64,000 bases of DNA from an uncultured Eubacteriales bacterium (GTDB lineage: Bacteria > Bacillota > Clostridia > Oscillospirales > Acutalibacteraceae). The translations under genes were made by a program, and so were the position numbers. The stretch spans positions 1 through 64,000 of the forward strand of contig CAKTDF010000006.1 of NCBI GenBank assembly GCA_934541115.1, given 5' to 3'. Below are positions 1 to 7,067 of this stretch, in pieces; the stretch's first letter is position 1, and each line of letters opens with the position of its first letter. Under the pieces are notes generated by a model. It did no database searches. It was not told the origin of the DNA and saw nothing but the letters and a program-made list of their open reading frames with translations.

Positions 1-143
1 CTCTGTCCCGAAAAACATATTCTGATTAGCTCTTTTTCTTTTTATTTTCTTAGTCTCACATCATTGACAAATGTACATTTTTCGCATAAAGCGGCTCTTC
101 GTGACAAAAACTAACCGTAAATCAACTGTTTGAGGTGATACTT

Positions 144-311
144 TTGGCAGATACAAGTCACTTTACAAAAGAAATGCAGACCTACTTCAATGAATTACCG
201 CGCTTTCTTCAAGAAAGTATAATTCAGAGCGGAACAAAAATTGAAACACTCGGAGAGCTTCGTGCGTTTTCAAAGCAAATTTGCGAAAAGGGATTCAGAA
301 AGCACAACTAA
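144..311 (+). CDS. Conserved small protein, 55 aa
   Basis: Short ORF starting with TTG, preceded by a GAGGTGAT ribosome binding site at a good distance, and ending in TAA at the edge of the repeat that follows. The product is soluble and probably helical, with no signal peptide or membrane segment. Its middle (LPRFLQESIIQSG, then TLGELRAF) resembles a type of small clostridial protein I recall with an LP..VQE.I..SG core, whose function is unknown to me. It stands alone between a weak promoter-like sequence (TTGACA at 64-69) and the MITE-like element. The ribosome binding site and protein-like composition support a real gene; no function is proposed. Confidence 0.6.
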   Translation: MADTSHFTKEMQTYFNELPRFLQESIIQSGTKIETLGELRAFSKQICEKGFRKHN

Positions 312-474
312 GGCAATGCCGCGCAATTGAGGCACACGAATTATTTAGTAAGATTTTCGTTAGGTTGTACAAAAAACTTTCGACTTGTCTGCAACGCAAG
401 TAAGAAATCTTTGTGCGGCATGACAAAAATAAATTCAAGCATGATGTTCCCACACAATTTGCGCGGTATTACCT
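311..474. mobile_element. MITE-like element, copy A
   Basis: A non-coding stretch of about 164 bp with imperfect terminal inverted repeats: the left end reads AGGCAATGCCGCGCAATTG and the right end, read inwards, AGGTAATACCGCGCAAATTG. TA flanks both sides (309-310 and 475-476), as expected for a TA target duplication. A second copy lies inverted at 26601-26758, sharing the ends and interior blocks such as AGTAAGATTTT and TGTACAA. No transposase is encoded. The stop codons of both flanking genes fall exactly on the element's borders. Confidence 0.75.
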
Positions 475-1802
475 TAAAAAGCTCTTTTCAAGCGCAACAG
501 CATATCGTCTGTATTCTCCATATCAAAACCGGCACACGAAATAAGAATACTCCCCTCTTCTTCACTGAGCGGGCGGACTTTAACTTTGTTTTTCATTGCA
601 AGCTGTGCTATCCTTTCAGAGTCAACTTTTTCGGCAGAAACAACTTTTATCAGGTATGCAGTCTCGGAACGACGGAAATATGCTTTTCCGAAAAGCAGTT
701 CATTTCCGCGGCTGCATATTTTTTCGCTCTTTGCTTCATAAATGCGACGCTGTTTTTTTATTCTTGACAGCAAATGACCGTCCGTAATGTATTGACAAAG
801 AGCGATCTGCTCAGTTTTTGAAGCAGTTTGGTTATAAAGATTGGACCGTTCCACGTAGGCTTTGCAAAGTTTCTGCGGCAACACCATAAAGCCCACACGG
901 ATAGACGGTAAAAGCAGACGTGAAAAGGTCCCGATATACACAACATTTTTTCCTCCGTCCAGCCCTTGGAGCGATAAAATGGGTCTTGACGCATAACGAA
1001 ATTCGCTGTCATAGTCGTCTTCAATTACAATGCAATTGTGTTTTCTTGCATATTCAACAATTTTGGAGCGCTCATTCATCGGCAAAACGCCTCCGGCACT
1101 GTCTATATGTGAGGGAGATACATATACTATCGACGCACCGCTTTGAGAAAGCTTTTTTTCATCAAATCCATCAGGGAACAATATAACTTTTTTGCCGTAA
1201 TCTTCAAAAATCGTTCTGCCCTTTGGAAAATCAGACCCCAAAAAAGCAACAGTGTTCCTCTCTTTCAGCAAAACGCAGAGAATGGAGAGAAGCCCCTGCG
1301 TACCGGCCGAAACAACAACATTCTCGCCTGTTCCCACAACGCCCCTCTGGCTATTCACATATCTTGCAACAGCAGCGCGCAGATCTTCTTCTCCGCGGCT
1401 GTCACCGTAAACCAACAGTCTTTCACTCTGACGAAGAGCGCTTTTTACATATCGTCTCCACAAATCAAAGTTAAAGCTATCCTTATCCGCAGCAATATCA
1501 ACAAGGTCATAGATCGGCTTTTCATTTTCATTGCTGTTATTTTCCGCCAAGTGCACAGATTCTTCTCTGCCACCTGAAAGCAACTCATTGACATAGTATC
1601 CGCTCTGCGGCTTTGCAGTGATGTAACCCTCGGCTGCAAGAACGGCATATGCATTTTCAACGGTTGTTCTTGAAAGTGAAAATTCAACCGAACATCTGCG
1701 CACAGACGGCATTTTTGTTCCCGCCGTGAGCATACCCGTAAGGATCAGCTTTTTATATCGCTCATATAATTCAAGATACTTTGACTGTTTTTTATCGCCC
1801 AT
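474..1802 (-). CDS. MocR/PdxR-type regulator (GntR HTH fused to aminotransferase fold)
   Basis: A 442-residue transcriptional regulator of the MocR subfamily. Residues about 10-78 form a GntR-type winged helix (KMPSVRRCSVEFSLSRTTVE) and about 110-440 a class I aminotransferase fold with the EDDYDSEFRY motif. In this family the second domain usually binds PLP through a lysine in GTFSK; here the motif is GTFSR, with Arg at position 295, read clearly from the codon CGT. The start is set by AGGGGA seven bases upstream of ATG. It is divergent from an ECF transporter subunit, the usual arrangement for a MocR protein controlling vitamin B6 uptake. The stop codon lies at the border of MITE-like copy A. 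Confidence 0.88.
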   Translation of the reverse strand: MGDKKQSKYLELYERYKKLILTGMLTAGTKMPSVRRCSVEFSLSRTTVENAYAVLAAEGYITAKPQSGYYVNELLSGGREESVHLAENNSNENEKPIYDLVDIAADKDSFNFDLWRRYVKSALRQSERLLVYGDSRGEEDLRAAVARYVNSQRGVVGTGENVVVSAGTQGLLSILCVLLKERNTVAFLGSDFPKGRTIFEDYGKKVILFPDGFDEKKLSQSGASIVYVSPSHIDSAGGVLPMNERSKIVEYARKHNCIVIEDDYDSEFRYASRPILSLQGLDGGKNVVYIGTFSRLLLPSIRVGFMVLPQKLCKAYVERSNLYNQTASKTEQIALCQYITDGHLLSRIKKQRRIYEAKSEKICSRGNELLFGKAYFRRSETAYLIKVVSAEKVDSERIAQLAMKNKVKVRPLSEEEGSILISCAGFDMENTDDMLLRLKRAF

Positions 1803-1851
1803 AAACTGTCCCCTAAAAAATTCTTATCTTTGTGTATTTTAATCATGACAG

Positions 1852-1877
1852 ATTACGAGTATATTATATCTCGTGAT
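1852..1877. promoter_or_regulatory. Inverted repeat, candidate operator
   Basis: ATTACGAG and CTCGTGAT form an 8-10-8 imperfect inverted repeat (one mismatch) in the 105-bp gap between the divergent MocR-type regulator and the ECF transporter gene. Its position suits a binding site for the regulator acting on itself and on the transporter. The function is inferred from position only. Confidence 0.45.
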
Positions 1878-1907
1878 CACGCAATGTCAATACATGAGGT
1901 GATAGTT

Positions 1908-2459
1908 TTGAAAAACGATGCTAAAAACAAAAATAATTTAAAATATCTCACAATTGCCGCGCTTTTCGCTGCAATGACGGCAATATTCATTACGCTCGTC
2001 CACATTCCGTACAGTTCAACAGGAAACATTAATCTTGGCGATGCCGTCATCTATCTCGGTGCCGTCCTGCTTCCCACCCCGTATGCAGCTCTTGCCGCTG
2101 CGATCGGCGGCGCAATTTCAGACGCAGCAAGCGGTTACTTTGTTTATGTTATTCCGACTCTCATTGCGAAAGCGGTTATTTCTTTACCTTTTACATCTAA
2201 AACCGAAAAAACGCTTTGCAAAAAGAATATCATCGCTTTGTTCATCGCTGCTGCCTCTTCAATAGCGATTTATGCCGTTGCAGAGTTTTTCATCGGTATT
2301 ACGGTGAATAATCTGCCAACCGGCGGCGCTCTCACAGCGGCTGCCGGAACCATACTTCAGAATTTCATTCAAGCTGTCGGAAGCACAGTTTTGTTCCTTG
2401 CGCTCTCTCCTGCTGTTGACAAGATTCGCAAGAAAACCGCAAGATGGTTAGCAAACTGA
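1908..2459 (+). CDS. ECF transporter S component, candidate vitamin B6 type
   Basis: A 183-residue integral membrane protein with about six hydrophobic segments and a DAVIYLGAVLLPTPYAALAA core typical of substrate-binding (S) subunits of energy-coupling factor transporters, closest to the YpaA/DUF1393 group. S subunits bind a vitamin and work with EcfT and EcfA, neither of which is in the window. TTG at 1908 is chosen because GAGGTGAT sits just upstream; the ATG at 1830 lacks a ribosome binding site and would read through the inverted repeat. The divergent MocR/PdxR-like regulator suggests pyridoxine or a relative as substrate (PdxU-like); this is inference. Confidence 0.75.
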   Translation: MKNDAKNKNNLKYLTIAALFAAMTAIFITLVHIPYSSTGNINLGDAVIYLGAVLLPTPYAALAAAIGGAISDAASGYFVYVIPTLIAKAVISLPFTSKTEKTLCKKNIIALFIAAASSIAIYAVAEFFIGITVNNLPTGGALTAAAGTILQNFIQAVGSTVLFLALSPAVDKIRKKTARWLAN

Positions 2460-2472
2460 GTTCCGGTCGTAA

Positions 2473-2537
2473 ATATTGCTCGCATAAGCAATATATGACA
2501 ATGCGCCTTGCCTGCAAGCCTTAGCGTTTGCAGGCAA
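2473..2537. other. Two adjacent hairpins after the ECF gene
   Basis: ATATTGCT/AGCAATAT (2473-2494) and TTGCCTGCAA/TTTGCAGGCAA (2508-2537) form two neighbouring stem-loops just after the ECF gene. Neither is followed by a proper T-run, so they may stabilise the 3' end or act as a weak terminator. Confidence 0.4.
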
Positions 2538-2582
2538 AACGAGTGTTTATTCAATTTGAGACAAAAGTGGTGATATGTCGAC

Positions 2583-3407
2583 GTGATGATCAGCGATAAA
2601 AACATTGACGGAGGAAAACCGTTTGATTGGGGCAGAGTCTCTGCCGATTATGCGAAATACCGCGACATATATCCTCCCGTTTTCTATGAAAGCATTGCGC
2701 AACTCGGGCTTTGTCTCAAAGGACAAACAGTTCTTGATCTCGGTACAGGTACAGGCGTTCTACCGAGGAACATGTATAGTTACGGCGCAAAATGGTTTGG
2801 TACTGACATCTCTGAAGCACAAATTAATCAAGCACGACTTCTTTCCTTCGGAACAGATATTAAGTATTTTGCCACCTCTGCCGAGGATATAGATTTTTCG
2901 GATTCTTCGTTTGACGTGATTACAGCCTGCCAGTGCTTTTGGTATTTTAACCACGAAAAATTGATTCCTAAACTTCTCAAAGTATTGAAACCGCAAGGCA
3001 AACTTTTAATTCTGTACATGGCGTGGTTGCCGTTCGAAGACGATATTGCATATGAAAGTGAAAAGCTAATATTAAAATATAACCCCAACTGGAGCGGCAA
3101 GGGAGAATACCTGCATTCGATTGATGTTCCGAGCTGTTATGATAACTACTTTGATACTGTTTTTCAAAATGAGTACAAAGTATCGATACCTTTTACACGT
3201 GAAAGCTGGAACGGTCGTGTAAAAGCTTGTCGAGGAATTGGCGCCTCACTTTCAGAAGAGGAAACCGAACGTTTTGAAAAAGAGCATTTAAGGCTTTTAT
3301 CAGACCGATTCCCGGAAAAGTTTGAGATTCTTCATTACTGTGCAATTAGGTTAATGAAACTGAAAATTGATACACCGACATTTGACTTTCGGACAGGGAG
3401 GAAATAA
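2583..3407 (+). CDS. Class I SAM-dependent methyltransferase
   Basis: A 274-residue cytosolic methyltransferase. Motif I, VLDLGTGTGVLPRNM, begins near residue 49; the acidic motif II (GTDISEAQI) and the post-I segment (DVITACQCFWYF) follow. The fold is the UbiE/Methyltransf_11 type. The C-terminal third carries no motif that names a substrate. Start is GTG 2583 or ATG 2586; the ribosome binding site (GTGGTGAT) is weak. ywlG begins two bases after its stop, so the two are cotranscribed. Small-molecule methylation is likely; the substrate is unknown. Confidence 0.8.
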   Translation: MMISDKNIDGGKPFDWGRVSADYAKYRDIYPPVFYESIAQLGLCLKGQTVLDLGTGTGVLPRNMYSYGAKWFGTDISEAQINQARLLSFGTDIKYFATSAEDIDFSDSSFDVITACQCFWYFNHEKLIPKLLKVLKPQGKLLILYMAWLPFEDDIAYESEKLILKYNPNWSGKGEYLHSIDVPSCYDNYFDTVFQNEYKVSIPFTRESWNGRVKACRGIGASLSEEETERFEKEHLRLLSDRFPEKFEILHYCAIRLMKLKIDTPTFDFRTGRK

Positions 3408-3409
3408 TC

Positions 3410-3946
3410 ATGACCGATATTAAGACTCAAGCAGAAAAAGTTATCAAGGAGCTTGTTGAAAAAGCAGGACTTAGGAAGGGCGACCTTTTGGTGATCGGCT
3501 GTTCATCAAGTGAAATTGTTGGCGAAACGATTGGAAAAGGTTCGTCTCTTGAAGCTGCACAAGATGTTTTCGCCGGAGTATATCCGTATCTCAAAGAAAG
3601 GGGCATTTCCCTCGCTGCACAGTGCTGCGAACATCTCAACCGCGCGCTCATTATTGAAAGAGAAGCAGCAGTAAAACGAGGCTATGAGATTGTCTGCGTT
3701 GTTCCAAAACCGAAAGCAGGCGGAAGTTTTGCAACAACCGCATATGAAAACTTCAACGACCCCGTTGCTGTTGAGGAAATAAGAGCCGATGCGGGTCTTG
3801 ATATTGGACTCACATTAATAGGCATGCATCTCAAACATGTTGCGGTCCCACTGAGACTTTCTGTTGACAACATAGGTCAGGCACACATCACAGCTGCAAA
3901 AACAAGACCTAAGTATATCGGCGGAGAACGTGCTCATTACGCTTGA
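3410..3946 (+). CDS. ywlG: YwlG family protein (DUF436, TIGR01440)
   Basis: A 178-residue protein that matches Bacillus YwlG along its length: the conserved VIGCSSSEIVGETIG near the start, AQCCEHLNRALIIE in the middle and GMHLKHVAVPLR near the end. The paired cysteines and histidine are conserved but no enzymatic activity is established for the family. It has a strong AGGGAGG ribosome binding site and is the last gene of a short unit with the methyltransferase; a terminator follows 25 bp after the stop. Confidence 0.88.
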   Translation: MTDIKTQAEKVIKELVEKAGLRKGDLLVIGCSSSEIVGETIGKGSSLEAAQDVFAGVYPYLKERGISLAAQCCEHLNRALIIEREAAVKRGYEIVCVVPKPKAGGSFATTAYENFNDPVAVEEIRADAGLDIGLTLIGMHLKHVAVPLRLSVDNIGQAHITAAKTRPKYIGGERAHYA

Positions 3947-3970
3947 TTTATTCATACATTATGATATAAT
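3943..3970 (+). promoter_or_regulatory. Promoter of metA
   Basis: TTGATT (3943-3948), a 16-bp spacer and TATAAT (3965-3970). The -35 element overlaps the ywlG stop codon. The predicted start point near 3977 falls inside the first arm of the ywlG terminator, so the metA transcript would not contain the whole hairpin. Confidence 0.6.
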
Positions 3971-3971
3971 T

Positions 3972-4002
3972 GTGCTGTGCCTTTTTGCACAGCACTTTTT
4001 TT
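3972..4002 (+). terminator. Intrinsic terminator after ywlG
   Basis: GTGCTGTGC, a 6-base loop and GCACAGCAC followed by seven T. A perfect 9-bp stem placed between ywlG and the metA ribosome binding site, overlapping the metA transcription start region. Confidence 0.85.
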
Positions 4003-4015
4003 GCGAGGTAAACAT

Positions 4016-4930
4016 ATGCCAATCAGAATCAATGACAAGCTTCCGGCAAAGGAAAGCCTTAAAAATGAAAATATTTTCGTTATGACAGAAACGAGGGCTA
4101 AAACGCAGGATATCCGTCCCTTGAAAATTGTTATTCTTAATCTTATGCCAACCAAAGTGACGACTGAAACTCAACTTTTGAGAATGCTTTCAAACTCACC
4201 TCTTCAAGTGGATATAGAACTGCTGCAGACAGCAACTCATAAAGCGTCCCACGCTGATGAGGAGCACATGCTTACCTTTTATAAAACATTTGACGAGATT
4301 AAGGAAAACAAATACGACGGAATGATCGTTACCGGCGCACCGGTTGAACATCTGAAGTTTGAAGATGTTGACTATTGGCAGGAGCTTTGCAAAATCTTTG
4401 AATGGTCAAAGACGAATGTATACTCAACCTTCCACATCTGTTGGGGTGCGCAGGCCGCCTTATATTATCACTATGGCATTCCAAAGTACAGTCTGCCTCA
4501 CAAGGTTTTCGGCGTGTTCCCTCATAAGCCGCTCGATTTGTTCCACCCCCTTCTTCGCGGATTTGACGATACATACTTTGTGCCTCAGTCACGACATACC
4601 GAAACCCGTTTTTCCGACATTGCGCTTTGCAAAGATCTTCAAATTCTCTCATACTCTGAAATGTCAGGCATACATCTTATTTCTGACCTTGAATGCAGAA
4701 AGTTTTTTGCAACAGGTCACTCCGAATATGACGCAGACACACTTGCAAAGGAGTATTTCCGTGACAAGGAAAAGGGACTCGATATTGCATTGCCGTACAA
4801 CTATTTTCCGGACAATGACCCTAAAAAGCAGCCTCTCATGACATGGCGTAATGTTGGAACGCTGATGTTCACAAACTGGCTGAACTATTTTGTTTATCAG
4901 AAGACACCTTATGATATCAGCAAAATATAA
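4016..4930 (+). CDS. metA: Homoserine O-acetyltransferase (MetA family)
   Basis: A 304-residue cytosolic enzyme that acylates homoserine as the first committed step of methionine synthesis. It starts MPIRINDKLPA after GAGGT; the upstream ATG at 3977 lies in the terminator and is rejected. With this start the family numbering fits exactly: nucleophile Cys142 (FHICWGAQ), His235 and Glu237 (TGHSEYD). Residue 111 is Glu (GAPVEHL), the residue reported to restrict MetA to acetyl-CoA; succinyl-CoA users have Gly there. So this is a MetA-fold enzyme making O-acetylhomoserine. No SAM riboswitch or T-box precedes it, unlike many Firmicutes methionine genes. Confidence 0.95.
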   Translation: MPIRINDKLPAKESLKNENIFVMTETRAKTQDIRPLKIVILNLMPTKVTTETQLLRMLSNSPLQVDIELLQTATHKASHADEEHMLTFYKTFDEIKENKYDGMIVTGAPVEHLKFEDVDYWQELCKIFEWSKTNVYSTFHICWGAQAALYYHYGIPKYSLPHKVFGVFPHKPLDLFHPLLRGFDDTYFVPQSRHTETRFSDIALCKDLQILSYSEMSGIHLISDLECRKFFATGHSEYDADTLAKEYFRDKEKGLDIALPYNYFPDNDPKKQPLMTWRNVGTLMFTNWLNYFVYQKTPYDISKI

Positions 4931-4979
4931 TTACTCATTGTCAGTCGGCATACTTATGCAAACCGAAAGACAAAAAACA

Positions 4980-5034
4980 GATAGCTGTAGTTTTACTGCC
5001 GAATCTCGCAGTGAATTACAGCTATCGCTTTTAT
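4980..5034 (+). terminator. Terminator after metA
   Basis: GATAGCTGTA pairs with TACAGCTATC, with an inner ACTGC/GCAGT stem, then CTTTTAT. The rest of the 350-bp gap before hpf holds only the hpf promoter; nothing else is seen in it. Confidence 0.7.
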
Positions 5035-5181
5035 CCCAAAAAATTCACTGCTTTTAAGTATGATTCGCGCTCTTCCGTTTAGCTGCGCAATGCTTTTTAA
5101 ATCAAAAAGCTCTTTCGACTCGAACACACACTTGTTTTAAACTATATTTTAGTAAACAGTGATAAAAACTTAGAAAAGTAC

Positions 5182-5210
5182 TTTATTTTTATGTATAAAT
5201 GTGCTATAAT
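5182..5210 (+). promoter_or_regulatory. Promoter of hpf
   Basis: TTTATT, a 17-bp spacer and TATAAT preceded by TGC (extended -10). It leaves a leader of about 65 bases before hpf. Confidence 0.6.
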
Positions 5211-5280
5211 AATCTTGCAGTTAGAGTGGTAACAACTCCAAACTTTTTGCGCGGAGTTTATATATAAAGGAGGTAGAGTT

Positions 5281-5808
5281 ATGAAAATAACCATCATCGG
5301 ACGAAAGTGTACACCGAGAGACTCATTCAAAGAAAGAGCCGAAAAAAGGCTCAAAAAGATCGAGAGATTCTTCGGTCCCGATGCCGAGGCAAAAATCACG
5401 GCAACGGTTGAAAAAAATGAGCAGATCGTCGAGGTGACAGTCTTTTATAATTCAATGATCTTCCGTTCACAGGAACGTGCAGCTAACATGAATGATGCTC
5501 TTGACCGTTGCGTTGACTCGCTCGTTCGCCAAATTCGTAAAAACAAAACCAGAGTTGAAAAAAGACTCCGTTCCGGCGCGTTTGAAGCCTTTGACGCTAT
5601 TGACGAGTTTGACAGCGAGGATAGATTTGAGATTGTACGCTCAAAAGAGATCATCCTCAAACCGCAGAGTGTTGACGAAGCGATTTTGCAGATGAATTTG
5701 CTCGATCACCGCTTCTATATGTTCCTCAACAGTGAAAATGAGAAGATTTGTGTTGTTTATGCGAGAAATGACGGAGGCTACGGTCTCATTATTCCCGATA
5801 TTGATTGA
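5281..5808 (+). CDS. hpf: Ribosome hibernation promoting factor, long form
   Basis: A 175-residue protein with both domains of long HPF. Residues 1 to about 100 form the ribosome-binding domain (MKITIIGRKCTPRDSFKERA) that blocks the decoding centre. Residues about 115-175 form the dimerisation domain that joins 70S ribosomes into 100S particles (EIILKPQSVDEAILQMNLLD, ending NDGGYGLIIPDID). AGGAGG lies at ideal spacing. It is a single-gene unit with its own promoter and terminator. Such genes usually respond to stationary phase or stress; no specific control site is visible here. Confidence 0.95.
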   Translation: MKITIIGRKCTPRDSFKERAEKRLKKIERFFGPDAEAKITATVEKNEQIVEVTVFYNSMIFRSQERAANMNDALDRCVDSLVRQIRKNKTRVEKRLRSGAFEAFDAIDEFDSEDRFEIVRSKEIILKPQSVDEAILQMNLLDHRFYMFLNSENEKICVVYARNDGGYGLIIPDID

Positions 5809-5837
5809 TTTTAATTTCAATATGTGATAGAATTCTT

Positions 5838-5868
5838 CAGCGGTGGCGAAAACCACCGCTGATTTTTT
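5838..5868 (+). terminator. Terminator after hpf
   Basis: CAGCGGTGG, loop CGAAAA, CCACCGCTG and then ATTTTTT. Confidence 0.9.
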
Positions 5869-5906
5869 AAGGCAATACCGTGCTTCTGCGGTATACAAAA
5901 TGCCTT
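5869..5906. repeat. Possible MITE end-to-end remnant
   Basis: AAGGCAATACCG and CGGTAT plus TGCCTT form a 38-bp hairpin. Its tip matches the terminal repeats of the MITE-like elements (AAGGTAATACCGCGC in copy A). It could be an internally deleted copy or a chance hairpin. Confidence 0.35.
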
Positions 5907-5938
5907 TAGTACGGCACAGCCGTTGAAAGTAGGTCAAA

Positions 5939-7054
5939 ATGAAAATCAATTTTGTTATTCCCTGCCTTTTGGGACTTGAAAAACTCATTGCCGATGAAAT
6001 GAAAGCACTCGGTGCTGAAAATGTTATTGCAGAAAACGGACGTGTTCTCTTTTCCGGCGATGAATATATGCTCGCCAGAGCTAACATCTGCTCGCGCCAT
6101 GCAGAAAGGATTCAGATTCTTGTCGGCTCTTTTACGGCAATGAGCTTTGAAGAACTGTTTCAAGGAACAAAAGCGCTGCCGTGGGAAGAATGGATCGGAA
6201 AGCTTGACGCTTTCCCCGTCAAGGGCTATTCAATTAATTCTGCACTCTTCTCGGTCAGTGACTGTCAGTCTATTATAAAAAAGGCGGTTGTTGAACGTCT
6301 TAAGTCTAAGTATTCCATTTCGTGGTTCGATGAAACGGGACCCATACATCAGATCCAGTTTTCAATAATGAAGAACAATGTCAGTCTACTCATCGATACA
6401 TCCGGTATGGGACTGCATAAAAGAGGATACCGACTCGAAGCAGGAGGAGCACCGATCAAGGAAACGCTTGCTTCTTCAATCTGTTCACTCGCAAGGGTGC
6501 GCGATTATCATACGTTATATGATCCCATGTGCGGTTCCGGCACTCTTCTTATTGAAGGCGCCATGCTTGCCAACAACATTGCACCGGGGGTCAACAGGAG
6601 TTTTTCTGCGGAGCGTTGGGATATTATTCCGGATGATGTTTGGAAACAGGAACGCGAAAGAGCACGTTCACTGGTATTAAAGGACAGCCGACTCGTTGCG
6701 TACGGCAGCGACATTGACTCTCATTGTCTTGAAATTGCAGAAGCAAACGCCAAAAGAGCAGGTGTTGAAAAATTCATTAGCTTTGAAAAACGCGACATTA
6801 AAGACTTTGAGCAAAAAAGTGAAAAAGGCACTGTCCTTTGTAACCCTCCATATGGCGAAAGACTACTTGATCTCAAAGAAGCAGAAAGACTTTATGCGCT
6901 TATGGGCAAAAAATTCGTTCAAAAACGTGGCTGGGCATATTACATTATCAGTCCGTCAGAAGATTTTGAGCTTGCTTTTGGAAGAAAGGCAGATAAACGC
7001 AGAAAGCTCTACAACGGTATGATCAAGTGCCAATTGTTTATGTATTTCAAATAA
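5939..7054 (+). CDS. THUMP-domain 23S rRNA guanine-N2 methyltransferase family
   Basis: A 371-residue RNA methyltransferase of the RlmL N-terminal/YpsC type. Residues 1 to about 160 contain the N-terminal ferredoxin-like and THUMP RNA-binding domains; about 165-371 hold the Rossmann methyltransferase, with the SAM-binding MCGSGTLLIEGAML and the catalytic NPPYGERL motif of N-methylating enzymes. Relatives make m2G in 23S rRNA. The 371-residue length fits the single-activity Gram-positive form rather than the fused RlmKL. The metallophosphoesterase begins 13 bases downstream with its ribosome binding site over this stop codon, so the two are cotranscribed. Confidence 0.88.
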   Translation: MKINFVIPCLLGLEKLIADEMKALGAENVIAENGRVLFSGDEYMLARANICSRHAERIQILVGSFTAMSFEELFQGTKALPWEEWIGKLDAFPVKGYSINSALFSVSDCQSIIKKAVVERLKSKYSISWFDETGPIHQIQFSIMKNNVSLLIDTSGMGLHKRGYRLEAGGAPIKETLASSICSLARVRDYHTLYDPMCGSGTLLIEGAMLANNIAPGVNRSFSAERWDIIPDDVWKQERERARSLVLKDSRLVAYGSDIDSHCLEIAEANAKRAGVEKFISFEKRDIKDFEQKSEKGTVLCNPPYGERLLDLKEAERLYALMGKKFVQKRGWAYYIISPSEDFELAFGRKADKRRKLYNGMIKCQLFMYFK

Positions 7055-7067
7055 GGGGTGGCTCGTT

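Noticed and set aside
1830..1907. Longer ECF S-component start at ATG 1830
   Set aside because: No ribosome binding site there, and the added residues would cross the inverted repeat; TTG 1908 has GAGGTGAT.
3947..4015. SAM riboswitch or T-box before metA
   Set aside because: The leader is under 70 bases and fully explained by a terminator and a promoter.
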